A stretch of 64,000 bases of DNA from Neobacillus endophyticus (GCF_013248975.1 NZ_JABRWH010000001.1:744001-808000), one strand, 5' to 3'; counted from the first letter of the stretch, positions 52,641 through 61,250 are shown. Notes: a model not told the origin generated them from the letters alone. A program made the numbers and translations.

Positions 52641-53025
52641 TAAAAAAAATTCCCCCGATTTAATATAGAGACTTCAAAACATCTTTGGAACTCAAATACT
52701 TCCGACAAGTAGTTATACTCAAATATAAATATTTTTCAAGAATAAATAATAAATCCATAACATTTTACCCAGGTTAAAATACCTATATTAATATTTTTTT
52801 AAATTAATTATATTACTTTATGACACCATTCATCAATATATGACAAAATTTATAAAAAACGAAACAAAAAGCAGTATTTTTCACCATATTTCTTCCTGAG
52901 TTTATCATGGAAAAATAAATTTAAAAGGTGCTTCTCAAGACTTAATGTTTTTTTATTTTAGGATTCAATTAATGATTTTTTGAAATAAAAAATACTGAAT
53001 TAACGCTTTATTAATACACGCTAAA
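52641..53025. other. AT-rich non-coding stretch
   Basis: No gene; very AT-rich upstream region of the EAL gene. No clear promoter stands out from the background. Confidence 0.4.
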
Positions 53026-53058
53026 AATAAAACAACCACCCTAAAGGGTGGTCGTTCT
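53026..53058 (-). terminator. Rho-independent terminator
   Basis: ACCACCCT / AGGGTGGT with a short loop; the minus strand continues TGTTTTATTTT. Ends the cold-shock-like gene. Confidence 0.85.
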
Positions 53059-53140
53059 AAAAAAATATTCCTAATGTTAAGAAACCACGAAAATATCACT
53101 TCTAATTCTACAAAATTGATGGGTTTCCCCATTCTTGTTT

Positions 53141-53386
53141 CTAATCAGAGGTAATATAAACATTTTGTGCAACTCTCTCTTGGTCTCCTAAACCTGGATT
53201 TTCAACTAAATCAAACAATACTTTTTGTCCTTTTTTAAGGTATCGGTATCCGTTGGGAAACCTTATTTTATCAGGTAGTATAGAACTGAAATGAACAAAT
53301 ACTGGGTTTCCATCCTCACCGTCAAGCAATAATCGTCCATAACCTTCATCTTCCTTAAACCATTCCACAATTCCTTCTCTTTGCAA
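53141..53386 (-). CDS. Cold-shock-domain-like protein
   Basis: 81 residues from TTG 53386 (AAAGGAGGA 6 bases upstream rejects an earlier ATG). GIVEWFKEDEGYGRLLLDGEDGNPVFVHFSSI has RNP1-like GYGRLLL and RNP2-like VFVHF; the rest KKGQKVLFDLVENPGLGDQERVAQNVYI completes the OB fold. Longer and more divergent than CspA/B. Binds single-stranded nucleic acid; possibly phage- or plasmid-derived. Confidence 0.85.
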   Translation of the reverse strand: MQREGIVEWFKEDEGYGRLLLDGEDGNPVFVHFSSILPDKIRFPNGYRYLKKGQKVLFDLVENPGLGDQERVAQNVYITSD

Positions 53387-53463
53387 AACAAGTCCTCCTT
53401 TCTTGTAGCCTCCGCGTTCCATTTAATAAGACCCTTACCTTTAATTTAGAAAGACATTGACTT

Positions 53464-53526
53464 TCATTTGTATTTGAAATGACAGACACTTACGACAGTT
53501 TTCGATTATCAAAATACAAGATAAAA
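53464..53526 (+). pseudogene. IS1595-family transposase C-terminal remnant 4
   Basis: SFVFEMTDTYDSFRLSKYKI is nearly identical to the last 20 residues of the transposase at 37412-38396. Nothing upstream or downstream is recognisable as the rest of the element. Confidence 0.8.
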
Positions 53527-53598
53527 GGCTTTTTTAACAACTATACAGGTTTCTTTAAATTGTGTAACAAACAACCTAATTGTTCTTTATCATTATTT

Positions 53599-53769
53599 TT
53601 ACTCTTTGGTTTTTAATTTGTCCTCTTCATAAATCATTTGAGCGACTTGTTTTTGAGTAACCTGTCTCATATTGTCTAAATCAATTGGTTCAGTTGCTAC
53701 CACACGTCCCAGGACGTGACTTAATAAATTCTTTTTAGCAGGTTCAATCTCGATATTGTCCTTCTCCAC
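53599..53769 (-). CDS. Small acidic protein (56 residues)
   Basis: GTG 53769 with AAGGGGTGA upstream. MEKDNIEIEPAKKNLLSHVL then GRVVATEPIDLDNMRQVTQK and QVAQMIYEEDKLKTKE. Soluble, charged. It lies 15 bases downstream of the 53785 gene on the same strand, so probably the last gene of this cluster. Function unknown. Confidence 0.6.
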   Translation of the reverse strand: MEKDNIEIEPAKKNLLSHVLGRVVATEPIDLDNMRQVTQKQVAQMIYEEDKLKTKE

Positions 53770-53784
53770 TAAAAAATCACCCCT

Positions 53785-54048
53785 TCATATGGATGGTCTA
53801 TACCCTAACAGTTTAACCGCATCCGCTACATCAAAAAATGGTAAATTCAAAACAACATCAATCGTGTCAGTCGTTTTTCCTTTTTTTATCATCCGCTCTA
53901 TATCCTTTTTGTGCCGAATCAAAATAACCTCTGCAACAGATAATCCTGTCCATTGAGCTACATAATGTATTTTAAATTTGGCATCAAGCAACCGCTTGGC
54001 GATTTCTTTTTGAGCTTCATTAAATCCTTTTTCATATTCATCATTCAC
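53785..54048 (-). CDS. Small HTH-repeat protein
   Basis: 87 residues. GFNEAQKEIAKRLLDAKFKIHYVAQWTGLSVAEVILIRHKKDIERMIKKG matches the repeat unit in its upstream neighbour (A-x-x-LL...V...TGL-x-x-E-V). The same repeat occurs at the C-terminus of Rpn-family transposase-like nucleases. Overlaps the 54041 gene by 8 bases. Function unknown. Confidence 0.7.
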   Translation of the reverse strand: MNDEYEKGFNEAQKEIAKRLLDAKFKIHYVAQWTGLSVAEVILIRHKKDIERMIKKGKTTDTIDVVLNLPFFDVADAVKLLGYRPSI

Positions 54049-54493
54049 TTTCTCTCACCATCTTTTTCCGAACTTCTATCGCAAATTCAATGGGAACTTC
54101 TACTAATCTGGCTATATCATCTTCTTCCATGCCGTTTTTCAACATTTGGCGAATGATTAGCCTAATTCGTGGGTCAGTATCTAATCGAGCAGTTCCAATT
54201 TCATTTATACTTAATTTGAACAATCCATCCCGAACATCAAATACAATTTCAACTGGAACCTGTAATAATCGAGCAATAGTATATTCAGATATACCTTCAT
54301 TCATCATATTACGGATGATTTTCCGAATCTTTGGACTATGGTCAATTTTAATCTTCTCAACCTCTTCCAAAGGCAATTCCGTTACTTCTGAAACAAAGGT
54401 TGTTTTATGGTCATTTAGAAGTAGATTAGTAGCAATCTTTTTTTGAGCTTTTTTATAGCCAATATTCATCCATTCCTCATGATAAATACTCAA
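54041..54493 (-). CDS. Protein built of three HTH-like repeats
   Basis: 150 residues with three related units: AQKKIATNLLLNDHKTTFVSEVTELPLEEVEKIK, IRKIIRNMMNEGISEYTIARLLQVPVEIVFDVRDGL and IRLIIRQMLKNGMEEDDIARLVEVPIEFAIEVRKKM. Each ends in a L/V-P-x-E-x-A/V pattern. Likely DNA- or protein-binding. It overlaps its neighbours on both sides, so the genes are tightly co-translated. Confidence 0.75.
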   Translation of the reverse strand: MSIYHEEWMNIGYKKAQKKIATNLLLNDHKTTFVSEVTELPLEEVEKIKIDHSPKIRKIIRNMMNEGISEYTIARLLQVPVEIVFDVRDGLFKLSINEIGTARLDTDPRIRLIIRQMLKNGMEEDDIARLVEVPIEFAIEVRKKMVRESE

Positions 54494-54803
54494 ATCTGGT
54501 TTCCCTCCTACACAATCCTTTTGCTAAGAGATACTCGGCTGTTAAACCAGCTTCTTTGAAATCATCTTCTTCTGTATATACCTCTTGCTTCCAAAAATTG
54601 TGCTGTTCTACTTCTTTTCGGTTAATAATAACATGCAAATTCTCCAACATCTGATAATAAATCTTTCCACTCATATCAAATTCCCTTTCCCACTTTTTCC
54701 CGCACTTCTTACATTCCCAGGTTTTTAAATAGTCATTTTTAATCCAACCGAATAAATCATTCTTATCTGCACCACAGAAAATACACCTTTTTGGAAAGCT
54801 CAT
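54477..54803 (-). CDS. Zinc-ribbon small protein
   Basis: 108 residues. CIFCGADKNDL and WECKKCGKKWE supply a CxxC...CxxC zinc ribbon at about 8-37. The remainder is a charged helical domain ending LLAKGLCRRETRFEYLS. The 3' end overlaps the next gene by 17 bases. Function unknown; the zinc ribbon resembles phage or plasmid transcription-type proteins. Confidence 0.75.
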   Translation of the reverse strand: MSFPKRCIFCGADKNDLFGWIKNDYLKTWECKKCGKKWEREFDMSGKIYYQMLENLHVIINRKEVEQHNFWKQEVYTEEDDFKEAGLTAEYLLAKGLCRRETRFEYLS

Positions 54804-54852
54804 TCATGTTCACCTTCTTGAAATAAAGTTTCCTTCTTCATAGAAAGGATAA

Positions 54853-55467
54853 TTAGCATGATGAATCAACATCGTATTCAGGTAACAACTTTTTAAGTTC
54901 ACTTAGGGAATCCTTTGGCAGTATGGAAACAAAAAATCTTAACCCAGTATTTTTCAAAACTCCCAAAATCACTTGTTTTTTCTCCTCCTCTGACCACAAT
55001 AGTTCTCCCTTAGCAATTTCAAATTTTTCTGGGAAACCTCTGAGTGTGTAATAATCAATTTCCTGCCCCTTTGCAATAGGAATAATTTCTTCCAATTCCA
55101 CCTTTTCTAAAAATCTTTCCATCTCTTCGGGTGTTAAGTCTTCTGGAAGACAATTTTTCAATTTGCAATAATCATAAAGGGAACGAACCCTTACTCGATA
55201 TTTTCCTGGAATAGCCCAAATACCATCACCAGGAAATGCATCATCATCAAATTCTATGATTTCTTCACTTTTACTTTTCATAGTATTACGAACTATTAGA
55301 TTCATTGTATTTTGCAAAATAGCAAGGTTAACAGTATTTGATGATTTAAAAACTATGGATATTAATTCTACATACTCCTTTAAAGTTTCATCTACCATGT
55401 ACTCAAATGAATGGTGATGCTGTTTTAATACTTTCGCCATAAATATTATTTTTTCTTCATCAGTCAT
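54853..55467 (-). CDS. Hypothetical protein
   Basis: 204 residues from the second ATG (8 bases after GGAG; the first ATG is too close). Helical N-terminus FMAKVLKQHHHSFEYMVDETLKEYVELISIVF, an acidic linker EEIIEFDDDAFPGDGIWAIPGKYRVRVRSLYDY and an acidic C-terminal half. No motif. Part of the closely spaced minus-strand cluster. Confidence 0.7.
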   Translation of the reverse strand: MTDEEKIIFMAKVLKQHHHSFEYMVDETLKEYVELISIVFKSSNTVNLAILQNTMNLIVRNTMKSKSEEIIEFDDDAFPGDGIWAIPGKYRVRVRSLYDYCKLKNCLPEDLTPEEMERFLEKVELEEIIPIAKGQEIDYYTLRGFPEKFEIAKGELLWSEEEKKQVILGVLKNTGLRFFVSILPKDSLSELKKLLPEYDVDSSC

Positions 55468-55595
55468 CGTCATATCTCCTTACTTGAAAATTGCTAATAT
55501 CTCATATTTCCCTTACGCTTTACAAGCATCCTTGATTTAGAACTAAATAAACTACCACAATAAAAGATACAAAATGTCTTCATCAGAAATAATTT

Positions 55596-55973
55596 TTATC
55601 CCAGGTGAAAAGTGATTGCTCCCTCTTTCTCGGCAACTTCTAAACAGCAAGATAGAAAATGAAGTAGCCTCTCCTTTTCTTTTCCCGCATCAACTTGCAT
55701 GGGATGCATCCCCGAAAAGAGTAAAACAGCAGGATGCAACAGTTCTCTCTTTGCTTCCGAGTAAAACGTTCGATTCTCTACTTCCTTGTAGGCTTGTTGT
55801 AGCGTTTGATAAGAGACCCTGATTTCATCCCCTCTCCCACTAAAATCAACCCCATACGGATTATCCAAACCCAGTGGCACATACAAATGCTCTACGTTAG
55901 GATTCCATACTTGGAATTGGAATGTTGCAAAAGCCCAATTTTCTTTATTTTTAGCTTCAATATAAAAACCCAT
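55596..55973 (-). CDS. Hypothetical protein
   Basis: 125 residues. Beta-rich N-terminus GFYIEAKNKENWAFATFQFQVWNPNVEHLYVPLGLDNPYGVDFSG, helical C-terminus with LLHPAVLLFSGMHPMQVDAGKEKERLLHFLSCCLEVAEKEG. Not recognised. Next gene upstream ends 8 bases before its start. Confidence 0.7.
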   Translation of the reverse strand: MGFYIEAKNKENWAFATFQFQVWNPNVEHLYVPLGLDNPYGVDFSGRGDEIRVSYQTLQQAYKEVENRTFYSEAKRELLHPAVLLFSGMHPMQVDAGKEKERLLHFLSCCLEVAEKEGAITFHLG

Positions 55974-55981
55974 TGTTTCTC

Positions 55982-56194
55982 CTACCTTTCCATTAATAAT
56001 TCTGATAGTTCATTCAGCAAGACATAATACTCTTCTTCACTGTCAGGTTCACTCAATCCGTATTCTTTTAATTGAATAGGCTTTGAATGTTCCAGCCACT
56101 CACGAATGTCATTGTCTAATTCAACATCAAATGGGAGAACATCCGCAAATTCGGCAATATCAGTAGCCTGTTCCTGCTCATAGCCTTTGCTCAT
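55982..56194 (-). CDS. Small acidic protein
   Basis: 70 residues from ATG 56194, chosen because AAGGAGGAG lies 6 bases upstream. Very acidic (ADVLPFDVELDNDIREWLEH, EPDSEEEYYVLLNELSELL). No motif. Position and charge recall phage or plasmid accessory proteins. Confidence 0.65.
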   Translation of the reverse strand: MSKGYEQEQATDIAEFADVLPFDVELDNDIREWLEHSKPIQLKEYGLSEPDSEEEYYVLLNELSELLMER

Positions 56195-56213
56195 TCTTAA
56201 CTCCTCCTTATCC

Positions 56214-56474
56214 CTATTCATCATCGTTCATTAAATAGTAATCAGCCCTGTTGACAACATCCACGAAACTCATTTCAACCACATTTAAAGGTTCATAGAC
56301 TTTTTCTATCACCCCCTCTTTTTCAAGTTCAACTGAAACAACATGTATCCACTGTTCATAAATTTTCATTTGAATACGTGGTTCGATACTACGGAAATAT
56401 TGCTCCAACCCATATCGTCCGTAAATGTCTCTTATGATTGCTCGTACAATTGAAACAACCAGTTTTTCATTCAT
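56214..56474 (-). CDS. Small hypothetical protein
   Basis: 86 residues; AAGGAGGTGAACC upstream of ATG. KLVVSIVRAIIRDIYGRYGLEQYFRSIEPRIQMKIYEQWIHVVSVELEKEG, alpha-helical, then acidic tail. Not recognised. Confidence 0.65.
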   Translation of the reverse strand: MNEKLVVSIVRAIIRDIYGRYGLEQYFRSIEPRIQMKIYEQWIHVVSVELEKEGVIEKVYEPLNVVEMSFVDVVNRADYYLMNDDE

Positions 56475-56518
56475 TAATGGTTCACCTCCTTTTGGTTATA
56501 TTTCTTTAATAGTGCCAA

Positions 56519-56641
56519 CTACTTAAGAAAGAAGACTTTGAAAAAGTAGCCAATGACTAAAGAAAAAGCATTGGCTATTGCGTCTCCAGCTACTTCAATC
56601 GAAAGATTTTTAAAAGACCCTTTCAATTTTTCCAGTAACAT
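56519..56641 (-). CDS. 40-residue hydrophobic peptide
   Basis: ATG 56641 with AAAGGGGGTGAGAGA upstream (strong RBS). MLLEKLKGSFKNLSIEVAGD then AIANAFSLVIGYFFKVFFLK. Amphipathic start and hydrophobic, Phe-rich tail. A leader hairpin lies about 45 bases upstream. Possibly a membrane-active or toxin-like peptide; no family recognised. Confidence 0.6.
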   Translation of the reverse strand: MLLEKLKGSFKNLSIEVAGDAIANAFSLVIGYFFKVFFLK

Positions 56642-56686
56642 TCTCTCACCCCCTTTCAATACAGTTTGGAAACAAACACAATTAAA

Positions 56687-56713
56687 AACGCCCAGTCGAG
56701 TGACTGGGCGTTC
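56687..56713 (-). terminator. Hairpin in the leader of the 40-residue peptide gene
   Basis: Minus strand AACGCCCAGTC-ACTC-GACTGGGCGTT then TTTAATTG. Very stable 11-bp stem that looks like a terminator or attenuator before the peptide gene. An AT-rich TATTATATA lies just upstream. Confidence 0.7.
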
Positions 56714-56960
56714 ATTGTATATAATATGGAATTGTATATTTAAAACACAAAATGGCTTCATTTTGTTCCCATCCCTGTTAATTTTAATGATTCTTTTTGG
56801 TATCAAATTCATCATATAAAATTTTATCACCCACATCAAGAAGCGATGACAAAATTTAGCCAACGAAAACACAGAAGTTAGAATTAATACCCTTATCTAA
56901 GGTAATCAAAACTAAATTTAAATAAGGACAAAAGAGGTGATAATCATTACCCTTATTCAA

Positions 56961-57533
56961 TTAGTATAGTGAGTTTATAAAGCCTTGAATATGTGTTTGT
57001 GTTAGGAGTACCAATCTTTTCAAATCTTCATTCGTTAATGGAACACGCACAATCTTCTCTGGTTTATTCCCAACATATTTGGGAAAGAGTAGACCTGTTT
57101 CAGTCACTTCTCCTGCGCCCTCCTCTGCGGATAGTATCCAAGGTAATTTTTCTCCTGGAGTTAATTTTATTTGTCTAAACAGACTTTTCCCATCTGAACG
57201 CGATTTACCACTTTCAGCCAATTCCTTCGCAGGTTTACCGCCTATATCTGACCAAATTTCCTTGGAATACTTAAATCCTTTCTGGCTTTTCTCTTCTCTT
57301 GCCATCTTCCCCATCTGATTCATTCTACCTGTTAATACGTCATTGCACATAAGAAGAAATTTATCAATATTTACATAGATATTGATTTCTTGTTTAATAC
57401 GACTTCCTTTTTCTGCAGTCAAATCATACTCAATGAAATTTACCTGAGCTTTTCCGATACCAAACGAACTGTTTAATACTTCCAAAAAGGTGTTCCTTCC
57501 ATCTACACGAATGATTTGACTATTGCCTTTCAT
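56961..57533 (-). CDS. Hypothetical protein, plasmid-like
   Basis: 190 residues from ATG 57533 (GGGAGGAAACT upstream). NSSFGIGKAQVNFIEYDLTAEKGSRIKQEINIYVNIDKFLLMCNDVLTGRM, a K/G/S-rich loop (KPAKELAESGKSRSDGKSLFRQIKL) and IVRVPLTNEDLKRLVLLTQTHIQGF. The beta-rich N-terminal part resembles single-strand-binding-like folds only loosely. First gene of the minus-strand cluster that runs down to 53599. Confidence 0.65.
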   Translation of the reverse strand: MKGNSQIIRVDGRNTFLEVLNSSFGIGKAQVNFIEYDLTAEKGSRIKQEINIYVNIDKFLLMCNDVLTGRMNQMGKMAREEKSQKGFKYSKEIWSDIGGKPAKELAESGKSRSDGKSLFRQIKLTPGEKLPWILSAEEGAGEVTETGLLFPKYVGNKPEKIVRVPLTNEDLKRLVLLTQTHIQGFINSLY

Positions 57534-58147
57534 ATAGTTTCCTCCCATTTCTAATGATGAAAGCTAAACTTCTTTTGTGAAACTAATCATAGTGTGCTTC
57601 TATCCCCGATAATTATTCAAATTATTTATTATGCCACCCCCGATAAACTTTTATGTAAATTTTTTTTTACAAAATAGTTAACCTATTTTTTACTTTAATT
57701 ACCATTTTTCATTGAAATAATCAAAAAAAGAGAAACAGGTGTCATCCTATTTCCCAATAAAAATTGTTCTTTTTTGTTTTTCTTTTAATTGTAACTTTGT
57801 TCTGTAAAATTAATGTACTTCTCCCCCCTTTCCCAAGTCCTTGCCATTCCATCAGCCTTTACTTTGTTCACACATAAAATTCTTTGTCCATCATTTTTTC
57901 CTTCCTCCTTCCGCTCTAAGCCTTCTCCTACTTGGTCTCCCGCCTTCTCTCCATCTTTTGGAATAGAAAAAAGTTTGTCCCGCTTTTTTCCCACTTTTGC
58001 TCAAACTTGTACCAAATTTTCTTGGTCTCAGACATAAAAAACTTTGTCCAAAAATCCTGTATTTCTCCTGCATTTTCTCCAGTTTCCACCCTGCCTTTCT
58101 TATTTTCCTCCTGCATTTCCTCATTCCCCGCTCTTTTTCATACCTTT
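57534..58147. other. C/T-skewed non-coding region
   Basis: No gene supported; open frames here are side effects of the low-complexity C/T-rich composition (phrases such as TTTTCCCGC and TCCTGC repeated). Leads into the palindrome array. Confidence 0.5.
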
Positions 58148-58812
58148 GGGGTTCTTACGAACCCCCTCTTGCTTTTCATTCAATCGCTGTTTAATCCAGC
58201 TTTTCTCTTGCTTTTCTTCCTTCCATTTCCTCACGCTTTTCCTCACTCTTTTTTCAGTCTTTTGGGTTCGTAAGAACCCTTCAAACATTCCACTCAAACG
58301 TTGTTATATCAAGGATTTCCCCTTCATTTCTTCCCGCATTTTTCCGCTCTGCTTTTTCCCGCTCTTTTCCATGCATTTGGGTTCGTAAGAACCCTTCGCA
58401 CTTTTCATTCAAATTTTTTTATATCAGGATTTTCTCCTTCTTTATTTCTGCTTTTTTATCCAAGCAAAAAGAATGAGATTCCTCTTCCCACCCTTTCTTC
58501 CTTGCTTTTCTTCCTGCCATTTTCCCGCCCTCTTTTCAGGCATTCGGGGTTCGTAAGAACCCCCTCATACTTTCATTCAAACGTTTCTATATCAGGATTA
58601 TTTCCGTCTTTTCTTCATACCTTTTTTCCAGCCTTTTTCTCAATCTTTTTCAGGCTTTTGGGTTCGCAAGAACCCTTCAGTATGCTCATTCAAACGTTGT
58701 AATATCAAGGTTATTCCCTGTTTTTCTTCCTCCTTTTCCCGCTCATTTTTTCATGCTTTTGGGGTTCATAAGAACCCTTCACACTTTTCATTCAACCGTT
58801 GATAGGACAAGG
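58148..58812. repeat. Array of six palindromes in C/T-rich repeat units
   Basis: Palindromes of the form GGGTTC-N4-GAACCC occur at 58148-58165, 58264-58279, 58379-58394, 58546-58563, 58660-58675 and 58762-58777, N4 being GTAA, TTAC, GCAA or ATAA. Each is followed 10-20 bases later by a second module near CATTCAAACGTTGTTATATC. The unit length is about 100-167 bp. Between modules the plus strand is almost purely pyrimidine, with TTTTCCCGC motifs. No gene fits. Looks like a protein-binding array such as iterons or a centromere; not a CRISPR, because the units are not identical short repeats. Confidence 0.75.
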
Positions 58813-58888
58813 TTCTCTCCTATTTTTTCTCACTTTCATTCATACAAAAAAGGGTGGGATTCCTGTTTCCACCCTTTTCCCCTTCTAT

Positions 58889-58919
58889 TTATTCACATAT
58901 TATCCACATATTATCAACA
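58889..58919 (+). promoter_or_regulatory. Three phased DnaA-box-like sites
   Basis: TTATTCACA (58889), TTATCCACA (58900, the perfect consensus DnaA box) and TTATCAACA (58911), starting exactly 11 bp apart, one helical turn. They lie about 110 bp past the last palindrome of the array. Suggests an initiation or DnaA-regulated site. Confidence 0.7.
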
Positions 58920-59021
58920 GGAATATTAGAACTTTAATTGATTACTCTATAGGTTTGTTTGGTGATTCTGGTGTTTATTTTGGATTACATTGGCTTTTAT
59001 TCCTGCTTTTTTTCATGTTAA

Positions 59022-59071
59022 AAAGACCGAAGGGCTATCAGGCTTTCACCCGATATTCCTTCAGTCTTGAC
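59022..59071 (-). terminator. Probable glmS terminator
   Basis: Minus strand AAGACTGAAGG ... CCTTCGGTCTTTTT with an inner stem ATCGGG / CCTGAT. Located about 90 bases past the glmS stop codon. Confidence 0.8.
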
Positions 59072-59159
59072 CATACTTTTTTATTTAAGGACATGGTTTA
59101 TTGTGTAAGGACAATGATTTTTAGATGTGTACAAAAGTCATTTGATTCTTGTCATCACC

Positions 59160-60962
59160 TTACTCAACTGTTACTGATTTAGCCAGATTACGCGGTTTAT
59201 CTACATCACAGCCTCGTTGAATCGCTGCATAATAAGCCAATAATTGTAATGGTACAACAGAAACTAAAGGTGTCAACAATTCATGGACTTCAGGAATAAC
59301 AAAGCTGTCTTCGTCCATATTGAGTCCATTCATCGAAATGATACAAGGGTTGGCACCGCGGGCAACGACCTCTTTGACATTTCCCCGAATGCTTAAATTG
59401 ACACTTGCCTGGGTTGCGAGGGCTACGATTGGCGTTCCTTCTTCAATTAAAGCAATGGTTCCATGCTTCAATTCGCCCCCAGCAAAGCCTTCTGCTTGAA
59501 TATAGGAAATCTCCTTCAGTTTTAATGATCCTTCCAAGCATACATAATAGTCAATGCCGCGCCCGATAAAGAAGCAATTGTGAGTAACCGATAGAAATTC
59601 TTTTGAAATAATTTCAATAATTTCTTTGGAGTCGCATAGAGTTTCCATCGCATTTGCCACCAAACCTAGCTCTTGCGTGAGTTCAAATCCAGTCTCCAAT
59701 CCTTTGTATTTTGCTGCTACTTCAGACAAAATGGCCAGCACGGCAATCTGGGCCGTATAGGCTTTAGTGGAAGCAACCGCAATTTCCGGACCTGCATGAA
59801 GCAGCAATGTATAGTCAGCTTCACGTGACAGGGTGGAACCCGGAACGTTTGTCACGGTTAAGGTCGGATACCCAAGTTCTTTAACATGGACTAAAACAGC
59901 CCGGCTGTCAGCTGTTTCGCCGCTTTGAGAAATAAAGATAAACAATGGTTTAGCTGATAATAATGGCATATTGTAGCTAAATTCACTGGCAATATGCACT
60001 TCCACAGGGATTTTAGCCAGCGTTTCAATCAGCTGCTTACCAACTAGTCCTGCGTTATAAGAGGTACCAGCGGCAATAATATAGATCCTGTCTGCTTGGT
60101 TTACTGTTTCAATAATTTCCGGATCAATGGACAATTGCCCCTGTTCATTTTGATAGGTTTGGATAATTTTACGAATCACAAGAGGCTGTTCATCAATTTC
60201 TTTTAACATATAAAATGGATAGGTGCCCTTTTCAATATCGCTTGCATCAAGTTCAGCTTTAAATGGCTTCCGTTCCATGGTTTGGCCGCTTAAGTGTTGT
60301 ATGGTCACGCCATTTTGGGTGACGAGAACAATCTCTTTATCCATTAATTCAACAAATTGATCTGTTACCTGCAGCATTGCCATGGCATCACTGGCAACAA
60401 CATTAAAATCCTTCCCCAAGCCTACCAGCAATGGGCTTTTATTTTTCGCCACATAAATCGTATCGCTTCCTGCTGCATCTAAAAAAGCAAGAGCATAGGA
60501 GCCATGTAATAATGTTAGTGTTTTACGGAATGCTTCTAAAACTTCCAAGCCTTCCAAAACGAACTTTTCTATCAATTGAACGATGACTTCAGTGTCTGTT
60601 TCACTAGTAAACGAAACGTCTGCCAAATACTCCTTTTGTAACAGTTCATAATTTTCGATGACACCATTATGAACTAATGTAAACCGGCCGCTTGCACTTT
60701 GATGGGGATGGGAATTGACTTTGCTTGGAATCCCATGTGTGGCCCAGCGTGTATGGCCAATTCCAGTTTTACCTGTCAGATGATCATCCACTATATTTCT
60801 TAGATCAGCAATCCGGCCTTTTTCTTTAAAAACATGTACCCCTTTTTCATTTCTTACCGCAATTCCCGCAGAATCATACCCGCGATATTCAAGCTTTTCG
60901 AGGCCCTTCAGCAGGATTTCCTTAGAATCATGATTTCCAATGTATCCAACTATTCCGCACAT
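59160..60962 (-). CDS. glmS: Glucosamine-6-phosphate synthase
   Basis: 600 residues from ATG 60962 (MCGIVGYIG; Cys2 is the N-terminal nucleophile; GGAGG upstream). Class II glutamine amidotransferase domain with GHTRWATHG and HNGVIENY, then two SIS domains ([72 protein letters not shown]) and the conserved end [18 protein letters not shown]. Makes glucosamine-6-phosphate from fructose-6-phosphate and glutamine, the first step to cell-wall amino sugars. Controlled by the upstream ribozyme. A core gene; its 3' end is the classical attTn7 target. Confidence 0.99.
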   Translation of the reverse strand: MCGIVGYIGNHDSKEILLKGLEKLEYRGYDSAGIAVRNEKGVHVFKEKGRIADLRNIVDDHLTGKTGIGHTRWATHGIPSKVNSHPHQSASGRFTLVHNGVIENYELLQKEYLADVSFTSETDTEVIVQLIEKFVLEGLEVLEAFRKTLTLLHGSYALAFLDAAGSDTIYVAKNKSPLLVGLGKDFNVVASDAMAMLQVTDQFVELMDKEIVLVTQNGVTIQHLSGQTMERKPFKAELDASDIEKGTYPFYMLKEIDEQPLVIRKIIQTYQNEQGQLSIDPEIIETVNQADRIYIIAAGTSYNAGLVGKQLIETLAKIPVEVHIASEFSYNMPLLSAKPLFIFISQSGETADSRAVLVHVKELGYPTLTVTNVPGSTLSREADYTLLLHAGPEIAVASTKAYTAQIAVLAILSEVAAKYKGLETGFELTQELGLVANAMETLCDSKEIIEIISKEFLSVTHNCFFIGRGIDYYVCLEGSLKLKEISYIQAEGFAGGELKHGTIALIEEGTPIVALATQASVNLSIRGNVKEVVARGANPCIISMNGLNMDEDSFVIPEVHELLTPLVSVVPLQLLAYYAAIQRGCDVDKPRNLAKSVTVE

Positions 60963-61035
60963 TCTGTTTTCCTCCATTGTTCAAATGAAATTTCCTTGAT
61001 TTGAGTTTGATAAGGTACTAGCTTTTTTGTATGCG

Positions 61036-61182
61036 CATTTTCTCCTCTTTGTGCAATGAGTCGCCTCATTGTTTTTAAGAAGAAATATTCGGTTGTGCGT
61101 TCAACCGGGAGGTATCCGCCGAACACTTCGATAAACCTCCTCCTCGTCAACTAGCCTTCCGTCCTTGGCTAGTTCAGGCGCT
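61036..61182 (-). ncRNA. glmS ribozyme (riboswitch)
   Basis: Minus strand begins AGCGCCTGAACTAGC and pairs with GGCTAGTTGACGAGGAGGAG. GGTTTATCGAAG, GGCGGATACCTCCCGG and ACAACCG follow, all conserved parts of the glmS catalytic RNA. The P4 hairpin CAATGAG-GCGA-CTCATTG and AGAGGAGAAAA close it. Cleavage is expected 5' of the G in A-GCGCC (between 61182 and 61181), activated by glucosamine-6-phosphate, which lowers glmS expression. It lies in the leader, about 75 bases before the glmS start. Confidence 0.96.
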
Positions 61183-61250
61183 TTGTTTAAAAATGGCTTC
61201 ACGCCCCTCCTTTCGTCCATCTGCCTTTGTGAAACATAGAACATATACAT

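Noticed and set aside
57785..58702. Several overlapping open frames on both strands in the C/T-rich region
   Set aside because: They arise from low-complexity pyrimidine sequence, run through the palindrome array and lack RBS and normal composition.
58148..58812. CRISPR array
   Set aside because: Units are about 100-167 bp and diverged, spacers are related low-complexity sequence, and there are no cas genes.
53000..59160. Tn7 transposition genes near the glmS-proximal end
   Set aside because: None of the proteins here has TnsA, TnsB (DDE) or TnsC (AAA+) motifs.
60950..61150. 66-codon minus-strand frame upstream of glmS
   Set aside because: It covers the glmS ribozyme and leader, whose conserved RNA features explain the sequence.
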